DNA of 64,000 nt from Rubripirellula tenax (GTDB lineage Bacteria > Planctomycetota > Planctomycetia > Pirellulales > Pirellulaceae): assembly GCF_007860125.1 (NCBI RefSeq), contig NZ_SJPW01000001.1, positions 186,001 through 250,000 of the forward strand. The letters run 5' to 3'. This document shows positions 8,640 to 17,107 of this stretch, piece after piece (the stretch's first letter is position 1; each line of letters opens with the position of its first letter). Under the pieces are notes generated by a model that saw nothing but the letters and a program-made list of their open reading frames with translations, had not been told where the DNA came from and did no database searches. The position numbers and the translations under genes were made by a program.

Positions 8640-9686
8640 ATGCGTCCTCTTTCGTCACTAACGTCGCTCGTCTCGAAGTGGGGGCAATCGTCGCCCCGCT
8701 TGCATCGACGGCTGCGCTACGTCGGGATCGACATTGGAATCGACCGTGTGACGGTGGCCATGCTGGGCTGGATCCAGCATGACCCGAAACAAGAAGGGAC
8801 GATCGGATGGATCTCGCGGACACAATTCATCGTTCCCGTGGATCCATCGGCCCAGCCCAAGTCGGACTGGATCGATCGCGTGGTCGAGACGTTGACATCG
8901 GAACTGCCACGCTGTCTGGACGGACATCGTGTGATCGCAACGCTATCGCTACCATCGACCTGGGTTCACTATCAAACCGTTGCCGCGAACGAACTGGCAA
9001 CGACGAAACGACAAAGTGACGAGATGTTTCGATCGTCAATCTTCAAGAGCGATTCCCATGTGACGCACTGGCCAGTCGTCCAGGGCAATGACTCCCGATT
9101 GGTCGCCGCGACCGGCGCGGCCGCCGCCGCCCGCGTCGCAAAGGCCGTCGCCGACGTCGGTTACGAAATCGGAACGATCCTGCCTGCGGGCGCCGCGATG
9201 ATGCATGCGTCGTCGTTGACGTCCATGACACCATCGTCCGTCATTCTTTTGGACCCGATCGGGGGCCTGATCGCGCTATCAAGTGCGACGCTTCCCGAAC
9301 CACCCACTTGTGGACTTTGCCGCACGCTGCCGACTTGCACCACGGGAAAAGCATCACCGCAGTTCGTCGACGAATTGGAACCGTGGCTGGGCGAAGTCGC
9401 GGCCGAATACGAAGCCACTTGCCGATTCGCGACTCGAAACGGTGCCAAACTTTCAGCGACTTCTCCGATTTTGATCGGCGGAAGACTCGCGCACATCGAC
9501 GGCGTAGCCGCCACGCTGGCGACGTTGACCAACCGCCCCGTTGCACCTTGGCGATACGCCGGCCGCTTTCGACCGAGCGATGCGACCGTCGTCAATCGGA
9601 ACCACGACGCCACCGACGCTTTGGCGATTTCGCTCGCCTATTGCAGCATCGGATTGGCCGGTTCCAGACGGAGTCAACTGCGATGA
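8640..9686 (+). CDS. PilM/GspL-like actin-fold cytoplasmic assembly protein
   Basis: The 348-residue protein carries YVGIDIGIDRVTVAML near the N terminus, the phosphate-1 motif of the FtsA/PilM/GspL actin-like fold, and later PSSVILLDPIGGLIALS and PILIGGRLAHIDGVA, which fit the second phosphate and adenosine motifs. No membrane helix is visible, as in PilM. The following gene overlaps its stop (ATGA at 9683), and that gene looks like PilN, the usual PilM partner. The stretch around residues 225-240 has CGLCRTLPTC, an unusual three-cysteine cluster. Sequence similarity is distant; the call leans on motif and gene order. Confidence 0.75.
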   Translation: MRPLSSLTSLVSKWGQSSPRLHRRLRYVGIDIGIDRVTVAMLGWIQHDPKQEGTIGWISRTQFIVPVDPSAQPKSDWIDRVVETLTSELPRCLDGHRVIATLSLPSTWVHYQTVAANELATTKRQSDEMFRSSIFKSDSHVTHWPVVQGNDSRLVAATGAAAAARVAKAVADVGYEIGTILPAGAAMMHASSLTSMTPSSVILLDPIGGLIALSSATLPEPPTCGLCRTLPTCTTGKASPQFVDELEPWLGEVAAEYEATCRFATRNGAKLSATSPILIGGRLAHIDGVAATLATLTNRPVAPWRYAGRFRPSDATVVNRNHDATDALAISLAYCSIGLAGSRRSQLR

Positions 9687-10357
9687 GCACACGTTTTCGA
9701 TCACCGACGGCATCGGCTACAGCCGCCACGATGCTGCGATCCTTCGAACTACTGCCGCCGACTTACCGGTACGAACAGTTTTTGACCGCCGTTCGGTTGG
9801 GCTATCTGACTGTCATAGCAGCGTTAACCGCAATTTTTGTTTCGGCCGCCGCGGCAACGACGATGCGTCGAACCGCTCAACAGCATCGACATCAAACGAT
9901 CGCGTCGGAAGCAGTCCCGTTGATGGCGATGCGACAAGCAGTGATGCGATTGCAAACTGAAAATGAACGTCGCAGTGGTTTGTGCCAACAAGTACAGTCC
10001 GCAAAGCCGAACGATGACATTTTGCAAACCGTCGCCGCGATCGCCGCTTCGACAGCAGATTTCGACGACACGATTTCAATCGACAGCCTGCACGTTCGCT
10101 TGCCCATCGAGTTCGAAACGGACTCGACGCAATCGACCGCACCGAAAATTCCAACATGGGCATCTCCGCATTTGAATGTGCTGGCGAAGGTTGCCGATAC
10201 GGCAACAGCACTACAATGGCTGGATCGGATGAACGCCCACCCACGGATCTCGTCGGCAACGACGCTAGATGCGTTACCGACGGTTGAAGAGAACCAGTTG
10301 TTGCGATTTCCGATCACAATCAAGGCAAACCCCATCGCGTCGGGGACACTGCCATGA
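9683..10357 (+). CDS. PilN-like bitopic assembly protein
   Basis: The 224-residue protein begins MSTRFRSPTASATA and has the motif FELLPPTYR near residue 20, resembling the INLLP-type motif by which PilN binds PilM. A single membrane helix follows (GYLTVIAALTAIFVSAAAATT), then a helical stalk and a small alpha/beta domain. It starts within the stop region of the PilM-like gene and its end overlaps the PilO-like gene by four bases (10354-10357). The longer open frame beginning at 9308 is not used because it would overlap the PilM-like gene by almost 400 bases. Confidence 0.75.
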   Translation: MSTRFRSPTASATAATMLRSFELLPPTYRYEQFLTAVRLGYLTVIAALTAIFVSAAAATTMRRTAQQHRHQTIASEAVPLMAMRQAVMRLQTENERRSGLCQQVQSAKPNDDILQTVAAIAASTADFDDTISIDSLHVRLPIEFETDSTQSTAPKIPTWASPHLNVLAKVADTATALQWLDRMNAHPRISSATTLDALPTVEENQLLRFPITIKANPIASGTLP

Positions 10358-11055
10358 ACGAACGAATGAAGTCATTGCCGACGATATCATCTTGGCTTTT
10401 GAAAGTCACGGGAACACCCGCGCGATGCCATATCGCCGGATCGATCGTGATCGCGATCCTAGTGGTGGCCACAGGATGGGTCTCGACACAGGACCTTCGA
10501 GCTTCGGTAACGACTCGCTTTCAAGGCGTCGACGTCAACCTTGATGACGCCCATGCGTTGATTCTTTCCAGCGACGGATGGCGTCAGGGATACGCAAGAA
10601 TCAGCGAGGCATCTGCGTCGATCGAACAAACGATGACGAACATCGCACAGTGGTTGCCAACCGACATTGATCCCCAGGCAGTCGCAATCCAACTGCGCCG
10701 CTTGGCTGCCGAGAACGGCTTGACGATCAATCGGCCAGAGATCGGAACACGGCACGTCGGCACACGTGTTGGCGTCGTCACGGGACGCTGCGAGATCCAC
10801 GGCAATTGCGACGACGTTTACGCGTTCCTCGCCGGCCTGCCGAATCAGAAGATCGCCATTGCGGTCGGCGAATTGCAACTCAGCCGACCGGCGACAACGA
10901 ACGAAGGGTCCGATACCGATCCGTGTGTCGCGACAATCGAATTTCGCATTCCGTTTGCGGCCGAAGGCACTGCCGCGGCACAGCTACTGAAGCTACGCAT
11001 AGCGTCACCGGATGCTGCATCGAATGATGCCAATCGCCAAAGGAACGATGCCTGA
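10354..11055 (+). CDS. PilO/GspM-like bitopic assembly protein
   Basis: The 233-residue protein has one membrane helix near residues 28-45 (HIAGSIVIAILVVATGWV), then a coiled-coil-like stretch and a ferredoxin-like domain (GLTINRPEI, GRCEIHGNCDDVYAFLAGLPNQ, VATIEFRIPF). The order short cytoplasmic tail, helix, coiled coil, small periplasmic domain is that of PilO and GspM. It overlaps both neighbours by about one codon, so the PilM-N-O-like genes are translationally coupled. Such proteins connect the inner-membrane ring to the outer-membrane secretin, which is not encoded in this window. Confidence 0.72.
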   Translation: MNERMKSLPTISSWLLKVTGTPARCHIAGSIVIAILVVATGWVSTQDLRASVTTRFQGVDVNLDDAHALILSSDGWRQGYARISEASASIEQTMTNIAQWLPTDIDPQAVAIQLRRLAAENGLTINRPEIGTRHVGTRVGVVTGRCEIHGNCDDVYAFLAGLPNQKIAIAVGELQLSRPATTNEGSDTDPCVATIEFRIPFAAEGTAAAQLLKLRIASPDAASNDANRQRNDA

Positions 11056-11534
11056 TGTCTGCAACGCCATCCGAAAAGACGCCATCGTCCAAGCAAACCA
11101 AACAAATCGTATTGGTCGCAATCCTATCGATCGGATTGTTGATTGCGATGCTGACTCAGCCGTCGGACGAGTCGTCCGAATTGTCCGAATCATCGGACCT
11201 AGCCGCCACGTTAGCGACCGTTGCGACAATCTCGCCGGCGACGGCGACACCGATTTTGCGAACCACGACGGCGATAGCCAACTTTTCGCAGACTCGCACG
11301 CTGCCACGCACTGAACTCAACCAGATCCGGAAGACGCCACTTTTTCGATCCGATCTCAAGTCACCGTCAACGATCGCGGCAAGCGAAGCCGTCCGAGCGG
11401 TCTACGGCAGTGCATTGGGACACCGAGCATTGGTCGATCGAGAGATTCTGACGGACGGACAATCACTCAGCGACGGCCGGACCATCGTCCGCGTCACCAG
11501 TGACGGGATTCAATTGAGCAAAAACGTACCTTAA
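11055..11534 (+). CDS. Small bitopic protein, possibly PilP/GspC-like
   Basis: The 159-residue protein has a lysine-rich tail, one membrane helix (IVLVAILSIGLLIAML, about 18-33), a Ser/Asp/Thr-rich linker and a C-terminal segment (ALVDREILTDGQSLSDGRTIVRVTSDGIQL). That end resembles the homology region of PilP and GspC, where a short beta domain binds the secretin. Its start overlaps the last base of the PilO-like gene. The order pilM-N-O-P supports the call, but the sequence alone would not. It is the last gene of the pseudopilus cluster; 173 bases separate it from fliG. Confidence 0.55.
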   Translation: MSATPSEKTPSSKQTKQIVLVAILSIGLLIAMLTQPSDESSELSESSDLAATLATVATISPATATPILRTTTAIANFSQTRTLPRTELNQIRKTPLFRSDLKSPSTIAASEAVRAVYGSALGHRALVDREILTDGQSLSDGRTIVRVTSDGIQLSKNVP

Positions 11535-11707
11535 AGACGACGGGTTTCACACGCCGTTGCATTTTTCGCAATCGATATCACCGGAAACTTCGCTTTGATG
11601 CGAAAAGACGGTGCGTCGTTGCGTCGATAACGAAGAAACAATCCCTTTCTCGATCACAGCGATTTGCATTTCGCAAAAACGCTGCACCCCCATCAACGGC
11701 CGTCCCT

Positions 11708-12715
11708 ATGAATCCTTTCGACGAAAACGGCTTGCGAAAAGCGGCCATTTTGTTGATGAGTCTGCCGACGAAAGCGGCTGCGCAAATTCTGGGCCAACTG
11801 CCGCCACGGTACATCGAAGCGATCAGCATCATGATCGCCCAAACCGAATCGGTGGGTGGCAACGATCAGGAAATGGTGATCGCTGAGTTTCTGACCAGCA
11901 AAGCCAGTTCGTTGTATGCCAGCCCAGGCGGACTCGAGCGTGCCAAGGAACTGATTCGCGAAGCTCTCGGCCGAGACGCTAACGAGCTGATCGGAAATCT
12001 TCAGCAGACCATCGAAGCGATGCCGTTCGGCTTCATCAAGAAAGTCGACTCACAAACGCTGCTGCAATTTATCGGCGACGAACATCCGCAAACGATCGCA
12101 CTGCTGCTTAGCCATTGTCCGGGCAACTATGCTGCCGAAGTCTTGGCCGGGCTAGATCCCGAGAAACAACTGGAAGTCATTCGGCGTATCGCCGCGATCG
12201 GACGAACCAGCCCCGAGGCGGTTGCCGAATTGGAGTTCGGGCTTGAGATGCGATTGTCCAGCATGGTCAACCAACAACAATCCAACACCGGTGGCGTCGC
12301 GAACGTCGCCGAGATTCTGAACGTTTGCGAACGTTCGATCGAGCGCACCATCATGGAATCACTTGGCCGCGAAGACCCCGAGTTGTCGGATGAAATCCGC
12401 CGCTTGATGTTCGTGTTCGAAGACATTTGCAAATTGGCCGACCGCGACATTCAAGCATTACTCAAGAACGTCGAAACCGCCCAATGGGCTATGTCGCTTA
12501 AAGGCGCAAGCCAGCAATTGCAAGACAAGGTCATGCGAAACATGTCATCGCGTGCGGCCGAAAACCTGCGCGAAGAAATGGAATACCTGGGCAGCGTCCG
12601 CGTCAGCGAAGTCGAGGGCGTCCAACAAAAGATCGTGGACATTGTTCGTCATCTCGAAGACAGCGGCGAAATTTCGCGTCCGACTGGCGAAGAGGAAGAA
12701 GAGTACGTCAACTGA
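11708..12715 (+). CDS. fliG: Flagellar motor switch protein FliG
   Basis: The 335-residue protein aligns over its full length with FliG: an N-terminal domain (ENGLRKAAILLMSLP, needed for FliF binding), a middle domain with the conserved EHPQT motif (near residues 123-127) and a C-terminal domain with the torque helix region (FEDICKLADRDIQALLKNVE) and NMSSRAAENLREEMEYLG. It forms part of the C-ring rotor and interacts with the stator. No other flagellar gene is in the window. Its 3' end overlaps that of xseA by eight bases, tail to tail. Confidence 0.96.
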   Translation: MNPFDENGLRKAAILLMSLPTKAAAQILGQLPPRYIEAISIMIAQTESVGGNDQEMVIAEFLTSKASSLYASPGGLERAKELIREALGRDANELIGNLQQTIEAMPFGFIKKVDSQTLLQFIGDEHPQTIALLLSHCPGNYAAEVLAGLDPEKQLEVIRRIAAIGRTSPEAVAELEFGLEMRLSSMVNQQQSNTGGVANVAEILNVCERSIERTIMESLGREDPELSDEIRRLMFVFEDICKLADRDIQALLKNVETAQWAMSLKGASQQLQDKVMRNMSSRAAENLREEMEYLGSVRVSEVEGVQQKIVDIVRHLEDSGEISRPTGEEEEEYVN

Positions 12716-13910
12716 GCGACTTCACCACCGATTCGATCTCGCCGCGATGAACGCGAGTTCGAATCGTGTCGCCGACGTTCACAACGTCGGTCGATTCGAT
12801 CGCGTTTCCCACGGCATCAAGCGTCACACTGTATCCCCGCGTCAGCACGCTCAGCGGTGACAACGCCGAAAGCGAAGCTGCTTGCGTTGCCAATTTTGCC
12901 GCATCCAGCCGAAGCTTGGTGAACATCGCGCGACGCGCGCGAGCATCCAGTTCGTCCAGATATCGCGATCGCAAATGAACGATCTCGTGCGGTTTGCGAA
13001 AACCAGTACGCGAAGCAATTTGATTCAACCGCAATCGGCGGGAATCGATCGATTGACGCATCGATCGATCCAAGCGGCGACTCAATTCAGTCACCGATCG
13101 ATCAAACATCTTGGCATCGGGCAACACTCGCGTGGCCGCATCCGTTGGCGTCAATGCGCGCACATCCGCCGCCATATCACAAAGCGTGACGTCGATCTCG
13201 TGCCCAACGGCCGACACCGTGGGGATCCTCGACGCGGCGACCGCACGGACGACGGGTTCTTCATTGAAACACCACAAGTCTTCGAGGCTGCCGCCGCCTC
13301 GCGTCAAAATCAAAGCGTCCAGCGCCGGCGCATAGCGGTGTGCCTGCTTGATCGCAGCCACGATCGACGCCGCCGCGGTCGGCCCTTGAACCACCGCGGG
13401 AATGACGACGATCTCGACACCGCGAAAACGGCTCGACGCGGCTTGCAGAAAATCGCGAATCGCGGCGCCACTCTGGCTGGTGATAACACCGATTCGTCGC
13501 GGGCATCGCGGAAGCATGCGTTTGCGCTGGGCGGCGAAGATTCCTTCGGCGTCAAGTTTGGCTTGCAGGTCCAGAAACCGTTTCTGAAGAGCCCCCAGCC
13601 CTTGAAGTTGGACCTGGCGAATGACCAACTGGTAGGTTCCGCGGGCCGCGTAGACTTCGACATCGCCGAAACAAAAGACCGATTGCCCATCGGCAAGATC
13701 GACGTCCAGTCGAGACGCCGTCCCGCGCCAGATCACGCCACGGATGTGCGAAGTCTCGTCCTTGAGCGTGAAGTAGAGGTGTCCGCTGCGCGGCCGGGAC
13801 AGATCCGAAATTTCACCAGCGACCCATATCGACGGGAAAGTGCCTTCCAATATCGCTTTGATGTGGTGCGTCAGCTCGCTGACGGATACGGCGTGCGTGG
13901 AAGCGTTCAT
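12708..13910 (-). CDS. xseA: Exodeoxyribonuclease VII large subunit
   Basis: The 400-residue protein starts with SVSELTHHIKAILEGTFPSIWVAGEISDL in sense, the N-terminal OB fold of XseA. The catalytic domain has RRIGVITSQSGAAIRDFL, LILTRGGGSLEDLWCFNEE and PTVSAVGHEIDVTLCDMAADVRALTPTDAA, all hallmarks of the family. With the small subunit XseB it degrades single-stranded DNA; no xseB is seen here. The length is near the usual 400-450. The gene is divergent from apt and shares an intergenic region that carries short GC hairpins. Confidence 0.96.
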   Translation of the reverse strand: MNASTHAVSVSELTHHIKAILEGTFPSIWVAGEISDLSRPRSGHLYFTLKDETSHIRGVIWRGTASRLDVDLADGQSVFCFGDVEVYAARGTYQLVIRQVQLQGLGALQKRFLDLQAKLDAEGIFAAQRKRMLPRCPRRIGVITSQSGAAIRDFLQAASSRFRGVEIVVIPAVVQGPTAAASIVAAIKQAHRYAPALDALILTRGGGSLEDLWCFNEEPVVRAVAASRIPTVSAVGHEIDVTLCDMAADVRALTPTDAATRVLPDAKMFDRSVTELSRRLDRSMRQSIDSRRLRLNQIASRTGFRKPHEIVHLRSRYLDELDARARRAMFTKLRLDAAKLATQAASLSALSPLSVLTRGYSVTLDAVGNAIESTDVVNVGDTIRTRVHRGEIESVVKSLS

Positions 13911-14030
13911 GGCATGGGCGGCAATGATGGGGAATGCGAACGACGGGCATCATGCTAACGCCGCTTCGATGGATCGCTAGGCCTTCGATTGCCGGTCGAC
14001 CCTTTTCGGGCATCCTCACAGGTTGCTTGA

Positions 14031-14069
14031 TCGGGCATCCGCCCGCGCCCCTTTTCGGGCATCCGCCCG
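14031..14069. repeat. Two small tandem GC hairpins between xseA and apt
   Basis: CGGGCATCCGCCCG occurs twice (14032-14045 and 14056-14069); each copy can fold as a 5-bp stem (CGGGC/GCCCG) with an ATCC loop. The longer unit CCCTTTTCGGGCATCC recurs at 14000-14015 and 14049-14064. The region lies between the divergent xseA and apt starts. It could be a small interspersed repeat or a structured leader. Confidence 0.6.
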
Positions 14070-14137
14070 GCGCCTACGCTTAGAATGCCTTTTTGATTCC
14101 CACTTGCGTCCCGATCACCACACCGGCGAGTCTCCAC

Positions 14138-14698
14138 ATGCTCGATTTGTTCGACTTCATCCGCGAAATTCCTGACTACCCGAAACCAGGCATCCTGTTT
14201 CGCGACATCACACCCATGCTGGCGAACCCCGATGCGCTTGCCCAAGCCGCCAATGCAATGGCGGAACCGTTCTTGGGGAAAAAGATCGACATCGTCGCCG
14301 CAGCCGAAGCGAGAGGTTTCATCTTCGCAGCACCGATCGCGATGGCGTTGGGCGCCGGGTTTGTCCCGATTCGAAAACCGGGGAAACTGCCCTTCGATCT
14401 GCATTCGTTCGCGTACGAATTGGAATACGGCACCGATGAATTGCAGATTCACGTCGACGGTGTCAAACCCGGCCAACGCGTTCTCTTGGTCGATGACCTT
14501 CTGGCAACCGGCGGTACGATCGAAGCCTGTTGTCGATTGCTCGAAAAATGTGACGCCCAAATCGTCGGCTGTTCGTTCCTGATCCACTTGGCCCAATTGG
14601 GCGGCGAAGATCGATTGAACCCGTACACGTGCCACTCGGTTCTGACCTACGACCAAGACGACTTAGAAAGTGAGCTCAGTCCGTCGGGTCGCGTTTAG
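14138..14698 (+). CDS. apt: Adenine phosphoribosyltransferase
   Basis: The 186-residue protein begins MLDLFDFIREIPDYPKPGIL; an in-frame upstream codon at 14093 would add 15 residues without family resemblance. The PRPP-binding motif is VLLVDDLLATGGT (residues 115-127, with Asp119 and Asp120). Upstream are the typical segments FRDITPML and AAEARGFIFAAPIA. It converts adenine and PRPP to AMP in purine salvage. The length is normal. No plus-strand terminator follows; the hairpin just downstream has its T-run on the other strand. Confidence 0.96.
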   Translation: MLDLFDFIREIPDYPKPGILFRDITPMLANPDALAQAANAMAEPFLGKKIDIVAAAEARGFIFAAPIAMALGAGFVPIRKPGKLPFDLHSFAYELEYGTDELQIHVDGVKPGQRVLLVDDLLATGGTIEACCRLLEKCDAQIVGCSFLIHLAQLGGEDRLNPYTCHSVLTYDQDDLESELSPSGRV

Positions 14699-14734
14699 GA
14701 ACGCGAAGCTGATCGCGGACGTTGTTAGTGTAAC

Positions 14735-14774
14735 GAAAAACCGCTGCTGATCCTGTTTCCAAATCCAGCAGCGG
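14735..14774 (-). terminator. Intrinsic terminator of the YTV-protein locus
   Basis: A perfect 9-bp inverted repeat (CCGCTGCTG at 14741-14749, CAGCAGCGG at 14766-14774) is followed, reading the minus strand, by a T-run (five T at 14736-14740). It lies just beyond the 3' end of the minus-strand YTV locus and has no T-run on the plus strand, so it belongs to that locus rather than to apt. Confidence 0.75.
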
Positions 14775-14820
14775 TCCCGCTACTCAACAGCGAAATGCTT
14801 TCCTGTGATTTTCGTTTCGC

Positions 14821-15540
<720 letters not shown>

Positions 15541-15771
15541 GACGAAAAGTTCGACGAAGCGATCGGCTGGCAGGAAAAAGTGGTCGAAATGGTCGCAGGC
15601 CAAGTGAAGGAATTCGCCCCAAAAATATGGGTCCGAAACCAAAACGATCTCCCGTTTACCAACGATCCCGACAACGCCGATGACGCGCCGCCTGTCGAAG
15701 TCGTCGACAAAACGGACGGCGAAAAACAGCCCGTCACCACCACAGCCGACGCCGAAAAACCGGACGCATAA
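15541..15771 (+). pseudogene. 3' fragment of an unidentified plus-strand gene
   Basis: From about 15541 to a TAA at 15769-15771 the plus strand reads as ordinary coding sequence for this genome (GAC, GAA, GTC and AAG codons), with the product ADEKFDEAIGWQEKVVEM... ending in an acidic tail, VEVVDKTDGEKQ...AEKPDA. The opposite strand in this stretch uses rare AGG, GGG and many TTT codons. No start codon or signal lies upstream because the frame runs into the YTV locus. It looks like the C-terminal end of a gene whose 5' part was deleted. I do not recognise the family. The left boundary is approximate. Confidence 0.45.
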
Positions 15772-15860
15772 TTACAGTTTCGCGGGCGAATTCGTTGGCC
15801 GATGCTACAATGGGAACTGGTGAGAGTCACCAAATCTAAATTTCGCATGTGAGTATTGGT

Positions 15861-16826
15861 ATGAATCGCTCGTCGCTCGTTTTCGTTCTGGTTGGATCTT
15901 TGTTCGGGGCCGTCGCGGCCCCGTCGGCCGCCGACGCCCAAATTCGGGTCGGCGCCTTCGGCGGTGTCAGTGTTCGAGTGCCGTTTGTCGGCGTGGACGT
16001 GCTGCCCTTCGGCGGCGGGACACGCGTTCGAGCACCGTTCACGTCCGTGGGAACGGGTTTCTACGGAGGCGGATTTTATGGCGCCGATCCGTTTTACCGC
16101 GGACCTCGTCTGTATGACGATCTATACGGATACCGTTCGGGTTATCGATACGGCAGCCGCTACGATTATGGGTACCGACCCTATGATGACCACCCCGCCT
16201 ATCTTTATGGTCCACCGCCGGTGATCGCCGTTCCTGTCGTGCCCCACTACGGCAACCCCGGTTATGTCTACACCGAACCTTATGCAGACTTGCGTTACGT
16301 TGCGCCGCTGGATCGCGATCCTTCGGGTTACCAACCCGATTACCAATCCGCTCGTCCGGCCATCGTGTCGCCACCGGCTTCGTTGGTCGACGATCTGCGA
16401 TCTGCGGCCCAGCGGTTGTCCAGCGCGTTGACGCGACGTCCCGATGACGCCGATATTTGGCAAGACTATTTGGGCCCCAACCAGATCATCGAAACGATCG
16501 ATCGAGGCGGGGCTCCCGCTGAATTGCGATCGCTATTGATGAACTACGAAGGACTCAGCGGCAATTCGCAACTGTCCAGCATCTGGATCGTTGATGGTTT
16601 TCGCCAGACACACCGCTTGCTACGCCAATGGGTGGAATCTGAATCCGGCGAATCATCAGATGAGTCGGTGTTACACAGCGGGCCATCGGTGTTGGAGCCA
16701 AGCAATCCGACGTCGTCAGACCCAACGCCGGCCGCGCGAGTCAATTCGGCAGCGGGCGGCGACAGCGATGAAGCGGAATCCGGCGACGACGCATTGCTGT
16801 CGCCTCGTCCAGTCACGCCGTTGTAG
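15861..16826 (+). CDS. Secreted Gly/Tyr/Pro-rich protein of unknown function
   Basis: The 321-residue protein starts MNRSSLVFVLVGSLFGAVAAPSAADAQ in sense, a clear signal peptide with cleavage expected after ADAQ or nearby; a GTG four codons earlier is a possible alternative. The middle (about 60-150) is rich in Gly, Tyr and Arg (GFYGGGFYG, GYRSGYRYGSRYDYGYRPY), followed by a proline-rich part. The next segment (about 180-265) seems folded (LVDDLRSAAQRLSSAL, WQDYLGPNQIIETID, WIVDGFRQTHRLL). The last 50 residues are Ser/Asp/Glu-rich and probably disordered. The composition suggests a cell-surface or matrix role; no family is recognised. Confidence 0.8.
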   Translation: MNRSSLVFVLVGSLFGAVAAPSAADAQIRVGAFGGVSVRVPFVGVDVLPFGGGTRVRAPFTSVGTGFYGGGFYGADPFYRGPRLYDDLYGYRSGYRYGSRYDYGYRPYDDHPAYLYGPPPVIAVPVVPHYGNPGYVYTEPYADLRYVAPLDRDPSGYQPDYQSARPAIVSPPASLVDDLRSAAQRLSSALTRRPDDADIWQDYLGPNQIIETIDRGGAPAELRSLLMNYEGLSGNSQLSSIWIVDGFRQTHRLLRQWVESESGESSDESVLHSGPSVLEPSNPTSSDPTPAARVNSAAGGDSDEAESGDDALLSPRPVTPL

Positions 16827-16844
16827 GGCGAGACGAAGTTTCGG

Positions 16845-16871
16845 GCTTGAACAAGCTTGGACTTGATCAAG
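16845..16871. repeat. Two adjacent palindromes after the Gly/Tyr-rich protein gene
   Basis: GCTTGAACAAGC (16845-16856) and CTTGATCAAG (16862-16871) share the CTTG/CAAG arms and lie six bases apart, 19 bases after the stop codon. Neither is followed by a T-run, so they fit paired operator half-sites better than a terminator. Their target is unknown. Confidence 0.4.
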
Positions 16872-16990
16872 TGGACGCTGTATCAGGCGATTGTCACGCG
16901 AACGCCATCCAGGTTGCCGCCTAGGAATCGACACGCATTACGGTGCCGATTATGCCGGTTTTAACGCCACTAAAATGGTGGGATCAGGGT

Positions 16991-17024
16991 CGGAATAGCG
17001 AATTGCTAGGTTTTAACTATTCCG
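16991..17024. promoter_or_regulatory. 8-bp inverted repeat upstream of the Wzz-like gene
   Basis: CGGAATAG (16991-16998) and CTATTCCG (17017-17024) form a perfect inverted repeat with an 18-base spacer, 84 bases before the likely start of the chain-length gene. It could be a transcription factor operator or an mRNA hairpin. It does not match the sigma-54 spacing of GG, ten bases, GC. Confidence 0.45.
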
Positions 17025-17107
17025 CGGGTTGTTAAAGTAGGGTGAATGTGGCGAAGCGTGTCGGCACGCTCGACCCCCATCCCCTTCAACTTTTCTGGTT
17101 CAGGCCG

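Noticed and set aside
12882-13958. A 358-codon plus-strand frame opposite xseA
   Set aside because: It is antisense to xseA, whose motifs are complete; the product is Arg/Asp-rich and patternless.
13955-14656. A 233-codon minus-strand frame opposite apt
   Set aside because: It is antisense to the clearly recognised apt gene and has no family signature.
16970-17107. A sigma-54 (-24/-12) promoter before the Wzz-like gene
   Set aside because: GG at 16992 and GC at 17005 are 11 bases apart instead of ten and the flanking consensus is poor.
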